The notes: generated by a model not told the origin, from the letters alone. Counted from the stretch's first letter, positions 16,655 through 26,579 are shown. The stretch: DNA of 64,000 nt from JACCSI01 sp963815285 (GCA_963815285.1 CAWFGB010000003.1:1-64000), one strand, 5' to 3'. Numbers and translations are program-made.

Positions 16655-17887
16655 TCAGACAGTCCTTGCCGATGAAGTCTCTGCCTCATTCGCGGCAGCC
16701 ATGATGCGGCCGATGTTCTCGCTCGACATGAAATCGGGCAACGGAATGGCGCCGGTGATCGCAGACAGGAACGCGTTCGTGGCGTCCTGGTTGTGACGCA
16801 GCGCACCGAAGAGGGCTTGCATGTCCGGCGGCGGGGGCTCGAGCGCTGCCAAATGCGTGGTGAATTCGTACATCGGCCGCACACGTTCATTCCGCGCGGA
16901 TTCGTGTGCGGCCAGTCGATCGTCAGAAGACACCGTTGCCCGAGAGCCCGGTACTCAGCGTCTCCACGAGCGCCTCGGCGTCAATGAAGGCGTCACTGAT
17001 GCCCTGTGCGGTGATCGGATCCCGGTTGTAGCTGGCATCGCCGACGAGCGCCCACCCCTTGCCATATGGCTTGCGGAAGTATCCGGGCACGCCCGCCGTG
17101 CCGTACCACTTCTCCTCGCGACGGCCCTCGCGCACGCGGGCAAGGAAATCTGGCGCCGCTTCGAGCGCCCGCCACACGTGACCGTCAACATCATTGCGGA
17201 TGGTCGGAAAGTCCCTGGTCGGCCAGTTCACCATCACCAGATGGAGGCCGTCGTTCGTCGGTGCGCCACCAAAGGCGACGTGCTCCCGGACGTACAGCTC
17301 GATATCGTCCTGTCGGAGGCCGCTGAAGTACGAGTAGTAGGCACACGCCGCGACAGGCTCAGCGTCGTACTCCGGCGCTCGCACGGTTCGGGCAACGAAC
17401 GAGTTCACACCGTCGGCGCCGATGACGATCCGGGCACGCTCCTCGACCGGCTTCATGCCCTTCCCGTGACCGCGAATGCCGATGACCGTCTCGTCCGCGA
17501 TGAGCAGCTCGTCGACGGTGAAGCCTCTCGAACCTCCGCGCCGGACTCGGCCGCCGCGTTCACGAGAAGCGCGTCGAGCACCGTGCGGCGGGGACAGAAG
17601 CCTCCCATTCCGTCGTTCGCGTCGGGAATCGTGCCGCGCAGCGCAAATGGACCCACATCGAACGTCATTCGCCGGCAAATGGGCGGCACCCCTGTCGCGG
17701 CAAGGCGCTGAAGGAGCCCCCAGCGTCCGAGGATCTCGGCGCCATGGGGCCACAGGATGTGTGTCGAAATCGTGTCGCTTGGGAAGGTCGCCTTGTCAAC
17801 GAGCAGGACCTTGAATCCGCGGCGTGCGAGCAGCATGGCGGTTGGCGAGCCGGCACACCGCGCGCCGATGACGATGGCGTCGTACAT
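16655..17887 (-). pseudogene. FAD-dependent oxidoreductase with two frameshifts
   Basis: The reading frame must be changed twice. Residues from 17887 (MYDAIVIGARCAGSPTAMLL, FAD motif) run to about 17525, where one G appears missing after EVRE; the middle (GFTVDELLIADETV ... VIGADGVNSF ... WALVGDASYNRDPITAQG) runs to about 16930, where one base is extra; the C-terminus (RVRPMYEFTTHLAALEPPPP ... SENIGRIM) ends at 16655. All three parts are well conserved, so the damage is recent or is sequencing error. The start has a GGAGG ribosome site. It lies just downstream of a LuxR-type regulator gene, a common arrangement for this flavoprotein group. Confidence 0.8.
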
Positions 17888-17946
17888 CGTGAACCTCCGC
17901 GTTGACAGACACTACCCAAACGCGGAAAGTGGTCGTCATCGGACGG

Positions 17947-17982
17947 ATTACCCAAAATCACGATCTCTTGAAAATGGGTAAT
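17947..17982. promoter_or_regulatory. Inverted repeat ATTACCCA-20-TGGGTAAT, candidate operator
   Basis: Perfect 8-bp arms (17947-17954 and 17975-17982) lie 60-95 bp upstream of the flavoprotein start. A further TACCCA occurs at about 17913. The flanking regulator gene ends in a LuxR-type HTH, so this is the natural place for its binding site. The link is inference. Confidence 0.55.
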
Positions 17983-17996
17983 TCTGTGTACGTGCC

Positions 17997-19627
17997 TCAG
18001 ATGAGGTTGCGCTGGTAGGCCCAGGCCGTGGCGGCGGAGCGGCTCGACACGCCAAGCTTGTCGAAGATGTTGCTGACGTGACGGGCGACGGTCTTCTCGC
18101 TGATGAACAACTCCTCGGCGATGGCGCGATTCGTCTTGCCGGACGCAATGAGGCGAAGCACCTGTGCCTCGCGTTCGCTGAGCGAGCCGACCGCCTCACT
18201 CGTAGGCCGGCTTCGGTTGCTCGCCGATGCGCGCGAGACAGTATTCGGCGTTCAGCTGCTTGAACAACCTCCGCGCGGCCTCGACGTCGAGGCGCCGGCC
18301 CTCGTGATCACCCCGCCGCTCACAGACACCGGCCATCAGTAGGCATGTATGCCCCTCTTCGTACGGCATCCCCAGATCGCGCCAGATCTCGGATGCCTGG
18401 CAGAGCAACGTCGCTGCACCCTCAACGTCGCCTTCTGCGAGGAGGACTGCGCCAGTAGCCTGGGCAGACGCCGCGTTCAGCAGCGAGGCCCCGATGGCGC
18501 TTGCGATCGTCGACAGCTCTGTGGCGGCCGGCCGCGCGTTTTCGAGATCACCGGCGGCCAGCAGGATGTCGACGGCCGCGGCGAGCATTCGTGCCCGGGC
18601 CGCTTGTGTGCGCGTGTCGAGCAGAACGCTGCGGATTGACGCTGCGGCGGCATCGATCTCTCCCTGGGCCAGACGAAGCAGCGACAGTCCCGGCTGCGGC
18701 TTTCGCCCGCGTTCGTTGGCCTGCATGTACGCCGCTTCAGCCTTCTCGAACTCACCGCGAAGCCGGTGAATCTCGCCGAGGCGGTAGAACGCCGCGCCTG
18801 CCGCCGGCCGGGACATCAGCAACTCGCAGGCGTCGTGCGCGTCCCGGACTGCTTCATCCCACTTGCCGCGCAATTGCATGACCTCGGCGCGATAGAGAAG
18901 GCACTCGCCGCGATAGCGCACGAGATCGGGTTGTGCGGCGCACCATCGCGCCAGCGACATGGTCCACTCGTACGCACGGCGCAGATCGAAAATCTCCTGG
19001 CATGCCTCCAGCACTGTGCAGTAGGCATCGCCCGCGATCATCGGCGACACGTCTCCTGCCATCGCTGCGACCATCGCCTCGTCGAGCAGCGCGACACCCT
19101 CCCGGACGCGTCCGAGGCGGATCAGGGCACGCCCGCGACCCTGATCGGCCTTGCATGCGAGATTACGATCCCCGTATCGGCGGGCGATCTCCGCTGCCTG
19201 ATTGAAGAGGTCATTTCCAGCGGCTGGATCACCCTGCACGATGCGTTGAATGGCGGACGGGTATCAGCAGATATCCGCGGACGACGCACTCGATTCCCGC
19301 CTCGTCCAGGATGTGCTGGGCTCTCGCGAACCAGCCTGATGCGGGAGCCATGGCGCCTCGCAGCTGCAGTTCCACGGCGAGCCGGAATGCAGATCGTGCG
19401 GCGCCTTCGGGATCACCGCGCTCGAGGAACGTCCGATGCGCCCGTTCCCAGACGGCCTCGCTCTCGTCCTCCCGCCCCATGAGGTAGGCGGCCGTCGCGA
19501 GTCGTTCGAGGTCTTCGGGTTCCAGCGGGGCTTCGCGGTCGGCGGCCTCGAACAGCCGGTACGCGTCCGCCCAGGCCCTTTGCTCGAATGATTTCCTAGC
19601 GCGCGCGAGGGTTTTGATGTCCGTCAT
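17997..19627 (-). pseudogene. TPR-containing LuxR-type transcriptional regulator with two frameshifts
   Basis: About 540 residues when repaired. The N-terminal TPR part (MTDIKTLARARKSFEQRAW) is in frame to about 19258, where one base is extra; the middle, a long run of TPR-like helix pairs (GDPAAGNDLFNQAAEIARR onward), is open to 18196, where PAYE is followed by TGA. One base on, the frame continues SEAVGSLSEREAQVLRLIAS and IAEELFISEKTVARHVSNIF, a full LuxR HTH ending at 17997. The HTH is therefore cut off from the sensor in the sequence as given. Regulates, in all likelihood, the adjacent flavoprotein gene. Confidence 0.8.
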
Positions 19628-19757
19628 GCGGGCTTCTTGAGATGGTAGATCAGGAGGGGGAGCCTTACGTCAGGCGCTGCCGGCTCGTCCTAACCGACGA
19701 CGCGGGCTCCGGTGAGCCGACGCAGCCAGAAACCGCGCATTGCATAGGGGGAGCCCG

Positions 19758-20333
19758 ATGATCACACTTCACCGATGCGAAAGCCGACTGATTTTCCTCA
19801 TGATGATCGGATGGGGCTGGGCGGCCGAGTCGGCGGCGCAGACTGTTCCTCAACACACAGCGCCGCCGCCATCAGTACTCGCGGTCAGCGAACGTGTGCT
19901 ATTGGGTGCGACTGTGCATGTGACCGACTCGAGGGGGAACGTTGTCAAAGGGTCATTGATTGCGTTGACCGTTGAGGCCGTGCAGGTGCAGGTCGGCGAC
20001 GATCTGCACACCGTCTCGGCGGGCGACGTCCGTCGCATTCAATGGCAGCAGCCCGATTCTCCGCTAACGGGCGTCCTGATCGGGGCCGCGATCGGTGCGA
20101 TCCCTGGAATCTATTGGCTTGCTTCAGATCCGAACGAGTGCACCGGTATGTGCCCTGAGGAGTATGCGCTCATCGCCGTCGGCGCCATGGTCGGAGGGCT
20201 GATCGACCGCGCGATTACGAAAAAGGTGACGGTGTTTGACGCGGGAGTGTCCAGTGGGAGTAAAGGGCACGTGAGTGTCCGGCCGTTCGTGCAACATGCC
20301 CGCAAGGGCGTGCTGGTCGCGGTGACCTTTTGA
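19758..20333 (+). CDS. Exported protein with membrane helices, unknown function
   Basis: About 191 residues from the ATG at 19758 (GGGGGAG ribosome site). A signal sequence (IFLMMIGWGWAAESAAQ) is followed by a small beta-rich domain (GATVHVTDSRGNVVKGSLI; VSAGDVRRIQW) and a glycine-rich hydrophobic pair of segments (GVLIGAAIGAIPG; AVGAMVGGLIDRAI). This build is common in acidobacterial cell-envelope proteins, where the front domain senses or stores a response threshold; no role can be named. Opposite strand to its neighbours. Confidence 0.75.
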   Translation: MITLHRCESRLIFLMMIGWGWAAESAAQTVPQHTAPPPSVLAVSERVLLGATVHVTDSRGNVVKGSLIALTVEAVQVQVGDDLHTVSAGDVRRIQWQQPDSPLTGVLIGAAIGAIPGIYWLASDPNECTGMCPEEYALIAVGAMVGGLIDRAITKKVTVFDAGVSSGSKGHVSVRPFVQHARKGVLVAVTF

Positions 20334-20354
20334 TCCCTTTACTGAAATTCGCGG

Positions 20355-20369
20355 AGCTCGCAACGAGCT
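20355..20369. terminator. Weak hairpin after the 19758 gene
   Basis: AGCTCG-CAA-CGAGCT forms a 6-bp stem 22 nt after the stop codon, followed by a mixed A/T stretch rather than a clean T-run. It may act as a terminator between convergent genes. Confidence 0.3.
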
Positions 20370-20497
20370 GAAAAGCATTTTGCGACAGGGCGTGTAGTTT
20401 ACGAACTCCGCGCGCCATCGGACCCTTTATCGCAGGCCAAGTGCATCTCTCATCGACTCCGCTTCCCCTTCCGCTTCAACCGGCCGTCGGAGGCGGC

Positions 20498-21499
20498 TCA
20501 TCGTCCGTGATGCCGCGCGATCTCTTCCTTGCTCAGGCGGAGGAATCGTGCCGCGTTGTTGTAGAAGATGTCGCGCTTCTGCTCCTCGCTCAGGAACGGT
20601 GCCGTCTTGATCGTTTCGATGGCGACCTCAATCGCGCGTGGCCACACCATCTGGTCCGATCCCCACATGATTCGCTTGACGAAGCCAGCGTCGACTAAAC
20701 GTTTGAGTTGTCCGTAAAACTGCGGCCGGGGCTGCGCCCAGTCGTTGCCTGAGATGTCGACGTAAACCTGCGGGTGGGAGAAGAGCACCGCAGTCATCTC
20801 GTCTACCAACGGGGAGCCGTAGTGAATGACATACAGTCGAAGCTTCGGGTGGCGAACCAGCACTTCTTCCAGCTGTAGAGGGCTCGTCAACCGCGCGCGA
20901 TAGCCCGGCGCCGCCCAATGGGGCCCACCAGGAGGGCCCTCCCCGAGATGGACGCCGACGGGGACGTCGAGCTCTTCTGCGAGCGCGAAGTAGGACTCCC
21001 ATCTCGGGTCGTCCAATGACACCCCTTCGTACTGAGGTGACACCTCCGCGAACAGCGCCAACTCGCGTTTCGTGACCAGGCTCCGGAACTCTTCGACGCT
21101 CGGTGACCCTACGTCGCCGAAGGCGTGGGCGGGGATGATGCGGTTGGGGACAGCGGCGCGCCACCTATTGACTTGCGCGAGCGGGCCGGTCGTCACTGCG
21201 AAGATGTTGTGGCGTTCCAATATCGCAAGCGATTCGTTCATGAGTGCGTCATCGCTCGCCGCGGCAGGGAGGGGAGACGAGCAGTGTTTGAGCCGATCGA
21301 TGACCATCGGCTCGCGAGGATCTGCGCCGAGATACAGGATCTCCTGATTGCTCGCGCAATTCGGCATGCCGCCGCCATACTGGCTCAGCGAATGAGCCTT
21401 CAGATTCATGTCGATAATTGGCGGCGGATTCGGCTGCCCGATTGGCTGGCATCCTGGCGCCAAAACCAACGCGGAGATGATGCCAATCAGCATCCTCAT
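20498..21499 (-). CDS. Amidohydrolase-like lipoprotein lacking the HxH metal motif (island paralog C)
   Basis: 333 residues with a lipoprotein signal (ISALVLAPGC). Fold and length match the other island amidohydrolases: ALAEELDVPVGVHLG, VIHYGSPLVDEM, MWGSDQMVWPRA and QKRDIFYNNAARFLRLS. The first metal motif, however, reads IIDMNLKAHS instead of DMHxHA, so both histidines of HxH are lost, while the later histidines and the aspartate of GSDQM remain. It may have lost metal catalysis, use a different metal arrangement, or be a binding protein. Followed downstream on the opposite side by a broken amine oxidase gene. Confidence 0.85.
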   Translation of the reverse strand: MRMLIGIISALVLAPGCQPIGQPNPPPIIDMNLKAHSLSQYGGGMPNCASNQEILYLGADPREPMVIDRLKHCSSPLPAAASDDALMNESLAILERHNIFAVTTGPLAQVNRWRAAVPNRIIPAHAFGDVGSPSVEEFRSLVTKRELALFAEVSPQYEGVSLDDPRWESYFALAEELDVPVGVHLGEGPPGGPHWAAPGYRARLTSPLQLEEVLVRHPKLRLYVIHYGSPLVDEMTAVLFSHPQVYVDISGNDWAQPRPQFYGQLKRLVDAGFVKRIMWGSDQMVWPRAIEVAIETIKTAPFLSEEQKRDIFYNNAARFLRLSKEEIARHHGR

Positions 21500-21538
21500 G
21501 CGTCTCTCCTTTGGATGGCGTCCTCCGCGTAAACGAAT

Positions 21539-21660
21539 CTAACCGACAGGCTGCGCCTCGGCGAACGTCCACGTCCCAGTCACGATCTCGGGCCGAGGAC
21601 AATAGAGGCGGACCATGTAGTTCCACCGGTCATGATCGGGAGTATGGACCGGTGCACCCT
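21539..21660 (-). pseudogene. C-terminal scrap, DUF1254/DUF1214-like
   Basis: The last ~38 codons (DRWNYMVRLYCPRPEIVTG, TWTFAEAQPV) resemble the end of DUF1254/DUF1214 envelope proteins, where a W-N-Y-x-V-R-L-Y segment precedes a G-T-W motif. Nothing recognisable of the family lies upstream. A deletion scrap between two island genes. Confidence 0.45.
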
Positions 21661-21747
21661 GCTGCGGCGCCCGTATTTGAGCACCTCGGCATCGTCCTGC
21701 CCGTCGGGAGTGATTTAATCCGTGCAGGATGCAGGAAGCGTCCAGGC

Positions 21748-23235
21748 TCAGGCAGCGTGAATCTCGGTTGCCGCTCGCCGGCCCGACTCGAGTGCGCCCT
21801 GCATCCAGCCTCGCAGCGACGACGCGTGCTCGCCGGCGAAGTGGATTCTTCCCTCCGGCCGTGCGATGTGCGGTTCGAGCGACGATACTTGCCCCGGAAG
21901 CAGGTAGGCAATCGCGCCGCGCGCCCAAGGATCGCGATCCCACACCTTCACGAAGCCGCACTCGTAATTCTTCCGTATACCCGGGTAGACCTCTTCGATC
22001 GTCGTCAAACCGAAACGCAGTTGCGCCGCTTCGGGCTCGCGCCCGAGTCCCCGCGCTTTCGGCCCCCGGTTGTACGACATCAAGATGCCGCGCGTACCGG
22101 GCTGGCCGTACGTGCTGTCCCAGATCTCCATCGGATGATCAGTTTCAGCAAAGCCGCTAAGCCCTTCGCGCATCCAGTACCGGTTGCGAGACTGTAAGTA
22201 GATGCGAGTGACGCTCTCATAAGGCAGGGCGTCGATCACCGACCGTTTCTCGGACTGTAGAGGGGGTGAAAACGCGACCGACCTCAGCGTTGAGAAGGGA
22301 ACAGCACACACAGCGTAGCCCGCCTCTGCGGACTCGACGGACTGGCCGGTCCGGAAAAAGACGCGCACGCCGTGCGCGTCGTGTTCGATTCTGTGAACCG
22401 CGCATCCATATTTGAGGCGGTCGACCAAGCGGTCGGCGAACGCGCGCGGAAGCCGGTCGTTGCCTCCGTCGATTTTGAGGATTTGCTCATTCTCAGTGCC
22501 AGCCCGACGGGTAAGCTCGCGATACACGGCGTTCTCGTGCAGCACGTCGAGGAACGAGCGGAACCGCGCGACCGGCGTGTAGCCGAGGTTCATCATGTGC
22601 AGCGCCGCGTCCGACACGCCCTGCGCGCGAAGGTACTCATCACGTGTAACACGGTCGTATTGCCTCAGTGACTCCGGCATCCATGCGGCCGAGAAAGGCT
22701 CGGTGATCTGGTCGACGAGCGGAGCAATTTATCGCCGCCGCACTTCGGCAGGAGTCAGCCGCTTCTGATTCGCCGGGATACCTGATGGCCACTCGAAGGG
22801 GCCGCCGGACTCGATTCTCGACCGTTGCCGGTAGGCATATCGGATAGAGGGAACGCTGACGGGCTCGAATGGAATAAGCGTCAGGCCAAACATGCGCGCG
22901 TACCCGAGCGTCAGGTCATGCGAAGTCGGAATGCGCGACGCGCCGGCCTCGGCGAAAAGGCCATCGTCAAATGGCTCACGCAACGTCTGTACGCGTCCAC
23001 CGGGCCGCGTCTGCCCTTCCAGCACCGTGACGTCGTGGCCTAACGCGCCGAGCTCGTAAGCCGCGGACAGACCCGCAAGCCCCGCGCCGATGATGATGAC
23101 ACGCTTCGGCGCCACCCCGCGCGCCGGTACAGGAGTGATCCCGCTAGCAGCAGCGACAGTGGCGAAGGTCAGCTGACCAAGGAATTCCCGCCGTGTATAC
23201 CGCTCCACGGGATCTCCACGGTGACAGTTCTGCAA
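21748..23235 (-). pseudogene. Tat-type flavin amine oxidase interrupted by one in-frame TAA
   Basis: The 496-codon frame is continuous except for TAA at 22731-22729 (codon 169). The N-terminus has a twin-arginine-like YTRREFLGQL and the FAD motif IIIGAGLAGLSAAYEL, then EGQTRPGGRVQT. After the stop the same frame continues IAPLVDQITEPF and later YAVCAVPFSTLR and GRIHFAGEHASSLRGWMQG, all typical of L-amino-acid/polyamine oxidases. No shift is needed to read through, so one substitution or error explains the break. Divergent from the diheme cytochrome gene at 23454. Confidence 0.85.
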
Positions 23236-23453
23236 ACCCGTTCACGCCATCACGGCCGACAACGCGCTGCTCATTATCCGGCCGACGAGGCGGTTTCGCA
23301 CAGGCTGCTGGTTGAACGTGACCTTCGCGATTGATGCTGTCGCAGTCAGAAGTGCGAGTCGCGAAAATGCCTGATTGCGCGCATTCGGGTTTAACCGGGG
23401 ACGAAGCACGGATGGTACAATCCGACCCTCTCCTGCGCACTTGGAGGAAATAG

Positions 23454-24986
23454 ATGAGCTCCGAACGGCGGCGGCTCCATCTCACTTTCTCGCTGCTCGT
23501 GTCTCTTGCCATGTGGATCGCGACGACCGTCTCCGTCGCGCAGGCGCCGGTCAGCGTGCCGAAGATCTGGGACGATGCAGCTCTCGCGGATTGGGCCACG
23601 CCCATCGCGGCGTTGAAGGTGCGGCCCGGACACTACACGGCCTCTGAGTACTACTCGGTTTCCGCCGACAACCTTCGCACGTATCCCGTGTATCTGCCGG
23701 ACAAGGAGCCGTCTGGATATTGGGAATCGCTTCAGAAGAAGAAACCCGAACCGCTCGTCGACGTATCGAAAATTCGAACGAAGAGCGACTGGGCCGAGGC
23801 AGGCGCGCGTGCCTTTCGCGAGCTGGACAACCCGTTCAGCCGGACAAACGATCCGACGCTGATCGCAGCGATTCGCGATCCGAAGACCTTTGCCGGGATC
23901 GGCGGACTCGCCGACGGCACCGTGCTCGACCACCGTTGGGTGGTGACCGAGCGCGGCGTCATGCTCACGACGTGGGAATGCTCGGGTTGCCACGCCCGAA
24001 TGGGGCAGGGCAAAAGGGTCGAATACGGCCTTCCTCTTGCTTCGAGGCCGGCGGGCCTCGCACCGGGCGGCGTGGAGCGATACCTCCTCCAGCTGTTGAT
24101 GCTTTCGGCCGAGCGTACGTATGGCACCGTGGATCCTGCCGATCTCTATACCCGGATGTACACCGTGCCCTGGGTCCCAGGGGAAACCGAACGCCTCCAA
24201 CGTTTTCTCACCAAACCGGAGGACGCGATCGCCGCAGGGTTCAATCCGCACGGGGTGATTCCGCGCATCAATGGCAGTCCCTTTTACGGCACGCGTGTGC
24301 CGGACCTGCATCTCCTCCGCTACAACAAATACATCGATGCGACTGCCACGCACCGGCTGCGCGGTCCGGAGGACATCGCGCGCTACGCGGCCATCATCAA
24401 CAGCGCCGATCCGATGGACTTCGGGACGCATCGCTTTCTGACGGACACGCAGCGCCGCGTGGCGTATCGCTTTGCCGACGAGGTCCTCTACGCGATTGGC
24501 GTGTATCTCCTCTCGCTCGAGCCGCCGAAGAATCCCAATCCGCCGCCGGCGGACCTCGTGGCGCGCGGGCAAGCCATCTTCCGGCGTGAGAAATGCGAGA
24601 CGTGCCATCCGCCGCCGGATTACACGACGGGCAAGCTGACGCTGGCGGAAGGGTACGAGCCACCGCGCAATCACCCCTTCTGGAGCGACATCCGGCGGGT
24701 GTCCATCGGTACGGACCCCGGCCTCGCGCTCAAGACGCGCAAGGGCACGGGTTTCTACAAGATCCCGTCGCTGCGCGGCGTGTGGTACCGGCCGCGTCTC
24801 CTGCACGACGCCTCGATCGTGACGCTCGAAGAGCTGTTCGACGAGGCACGGCTCAGCACCGATTACGAGCGAAAGGGCTGGAGCCCGCCGGGCGTGACCA
24901 AGGGCCAGATTCCGGGCCTGGAGTTCCTGACGAAGCTGCCGGCCGAGGACAAGAGGGCGCTGATCGCGTTTCTGCGAAGCCTCTGA
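23454..24986 (+). CDS. Exported diheme c-type cytochrome
   Basis: 510 residues. Signal peptide (about 10-30), then two heme sites: CSGCH at 176-180 and CETCH at 391-395. The C-terminal third (RKGTGFYKIPSLRGVWYRP; LLHDASIVTLEELF) is the pattern of MauG/CcpA-like diheme proteins, where a peroxidase-type domain is followed by a cap. No other cytochrome gene adjoins it. Periplasmic; it could take electrons from, or mature, the quinone or flavin enzymes encoded nearby. An AGGAGG-like ribosome site precedes the ATG. Confidence 0.88.
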   Translation: MSSERRRLHLTFSLLVSLAMWIATTVSVAQAPVSVPKIWDDAALADWATPIAALKVRPGHYTASEYYSVSADNLRTYPVYLPDKEPSGYWESLQKKKPEPLVDVSKIRTKSDWAEAGARAFRELDNPFSRTNDPTLIAAIRDPKTFAGIGGLADGTVLDHRWVVTERGVMLTTWECSGCHARMGQGKRVEYGLPLASRPAGLAPGGVERYLLQLLMLSAERTYGTVDPADLYTRMYTVPWVPGETERLQRFLTKPEDAIAAGFNPHGVIPRINGSPFYGTRVPDLHLLRYNKYIDATATHRLRGPEDIARYAAIINSADPMDFGTHRFLTDTQRRVAYRFADEVLYAIGVYLLSLEPPKNPNPPPADLVARGQAIFRREKCETCHPPPDYTTGKLTLAEGYEPPRNHPFWSDIRRVSIGTDPGLALKTRKGTGFYKIPSLRGVWYRPRLLHDASIVTLEELFDEARLSTDYERKGWSPPGVTKGQIPGLEFLTKLPAEDKRALIAFLRSL

Positions 24987-25067
24987 ACTCAACACGTCCG
25001 AAACATGGTCTACGCTGTTCTTGCTGCGCAATCGGGCGCACGGTCGGGTCGCGGGCGGAGGCACATA

Positions 25068-26070
25068 GTGGGCAAGATCCGTCTCCTCGTTACTCTCGCG
25101 TTGGGGGCCGGTCTAGCCGGTCGGCCACTGGCGCAAGCGCCGGTTCACCGGCAGCCAATCATCGACATGCATCTGCACGCGTATCGAGCGGCGGACTGGA
25201 ACGCTTCACCGCCGAGCCCGATCACGGGCAAGCCTGGTCCCGCCACCGCAGAGGAGCACATGCGCCAGACGCTGGCAGCGATGGAACGGTACAACGTCGT
25301 GAAAGCGATCGTGAGTGGTCCGGTGGAGGTTGTCGGGCAGTGGCGAATGGCCGCACCAAATCGGATTCTGGCATCGCCGCTATTTGGGCGTCCGAACGTG
25401 GACCTCTCCGGGCGTCCGTTGCCGCAGATTGACGAACTACGTAGCTTGTTCAAGAGTGGGCGACTGAGCGCAATCGGTGAGGTCGTGGCGCAGTACCGAA
25501 GGCCTGTCGCCGAGCGATCCTGCACTCGAACCGTATTTCGCGCTTGCCGAAGAACTCGACATTCCGGTCGGGATTCACACAGGAACCAGCTTTCCGGGTA
25601 CGCCCTATCAGGGACATCCGCGCTTCCGTCTCGCCCTAGGGAACCCGTTGCTCCTCGAAGATCTGCTGGTCCGCCATCCGAAGCTGCGTGTCTTCATCGC
25701 ACACGGCGGAGAGCCCTGGCGTCGTGAGACGATCGCGTTGATGGGAATGTACCAGCAGGTCTATATGGATGTTGGCACGATCTGGCTCTTGGGATCGTTC
25801 AACCAAGCGGCGATAGACGATTGGTTCCGTGAAATGCTTTCGCATGATCTGGGGAAGCGCATCATGTTCGGGACCGACCAGATGCAGTGGCCCGACGCGA
25901 TCGGAATGGCGATAGAGGTGATTGAGTCGGTGAAGTTCCTGACGGAGGAACAACGCCGAGACATCTTCTACAACAACGCTGCGCGCTTCCTGCGCCTGGC
26001 AGCGAGCGACGTCCGAGCCGGTCCGAGAGTGCCTGGCCCGTCATTGGACCCGAGGGCGCCGAGGAACTGA
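25068..26070 (+). pseudogene. Exported amidohydrolase with one frameshift (island paralog D)
   Basis: Starts at GTG 25068 with GGAGG upstream and a signal peptide. Metal motif IIDMHLHAYRA is intact. At 25496-25497 one extra C after VVAQY moves the frame; the other frame continues EGLSPSDPALEPYFALAEEL, FIAHGGEPWRRE, MFGTDQMQWPD and RRDIFYNNAARFLRLA to 26070. Apart from this base the gene is well conserved and keeps all metal residues that paralog C lacks. A sequencing error or a recent mutation are both possible. Confidence 0.85.
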
Positions 26071-26142
26071 CTCTCGGCGGACTTGATCCGCTGAAGGCGC
26101 CAGGGCATGTTTGTGGCGCATCTGACGGCGCAAGGGATCGTG

Positions 26143-26352
26143 ATGAAACGCGCCTTCCTGCTCCTGACGCTGGCGCTGGTTGCACAGCCGCAAATTGCGG
26201 ACCTGACCCTGAGTGGCTATGCGGACGCGGACCTCCGTGACGCGTGCCTCGCCTCAGGTTTCGCGGCGTACCTGGTCAAGCCAGGGGATGCCCACGAATT
26301 GCACCGACTCCTCAGGGGCGACCCCACGAATACTGCGGCGTCGAAGCACTGA
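26143..26352 (+). pseudogene. Response-regulator receiver tail behind a signal-like start
   Basis: The ORF begins MKRAFLLLTLALVAQPQ, then reads LSGYADADLRDACLASGFAA and YLVKPGDAHELHRLL, the end of a receiver domain (strand 4 to helix 5 with the conserved K-P). The phospho-acceptor half is missing. Probably a deletion scrap rather than a functional exported protein. Confidence 0.55.
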
Positions 26353-26434
26353 CCCGACGCGTTTGGCAATGACCCACAGTTCGGCTGCGTCGTCTTCGGC
26401 TGTAGAATCGCCGTAAGTGATCCATCAACATTAA

Positions 26435-26579
26435 GAGGTCTGACACAATTTCCGCCCCGATCGATCTAGGAGCGTCCGCAAGTCGCTGAATCCAAATCGC
26501 ATCGCGGACGACTAGGATTTGAAGGAGGGTTTTGCGATAATCACATCCAGACCGCCCGCAAATCGTTGATTCTAAAGAC
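26435..26579 (+). repeat. Upstream part of the tRNA-Ser repeat at the intact gene (unit 3)
   Basis: GAGGTCTGACACAAT begins 145 bp before the tRNA, as in unit 2. It includes AAGTCGCTGAA and the shared AATCGTTGATTCTAAAGACG leader just before the tRNA. Units 1 and 2 keep the same leader with few changes. Confidence 0.75.
26533..26541 (+). promoter_or_regulatory. Extended -10 of the tRNA-Ser promoter
   Basis: TGCGATAAT (-10 hexamer GATAAT at 26536-26541) lies about 38 bp before the first tRNA base. The core GCGATAAT is kept at both displaced copies while neighbouring bases differ, which supports a real promoter. No convincing -35 is seen. Confidence 0.55.

Noticed and set aside
18190..18200. Programmed frameshift joining the TPR sensor to the LuxR HTH
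   Set aside because: The site is GAG TGA without a slippery heptamer, an upstream Shine-Dalgarno or an obvious stimulator, and the same gene has a second lesion at about 19258.
22729..22731. Recoded stop (selenocysteine or pyrrolysine) in the amine oxidase
   Set aside because: The codon is TAA, not TGA or TAG, and amine oxidases have no such residue at this position.
23391..25064. Long minus-strand ORF opposite the diheme cytochrome (557 codons)
   Set aside because: Shadow of the cytochrome gene; composition is Arg/His-rich without motifs, and the plus strand has signal peptide and two CxxCH.
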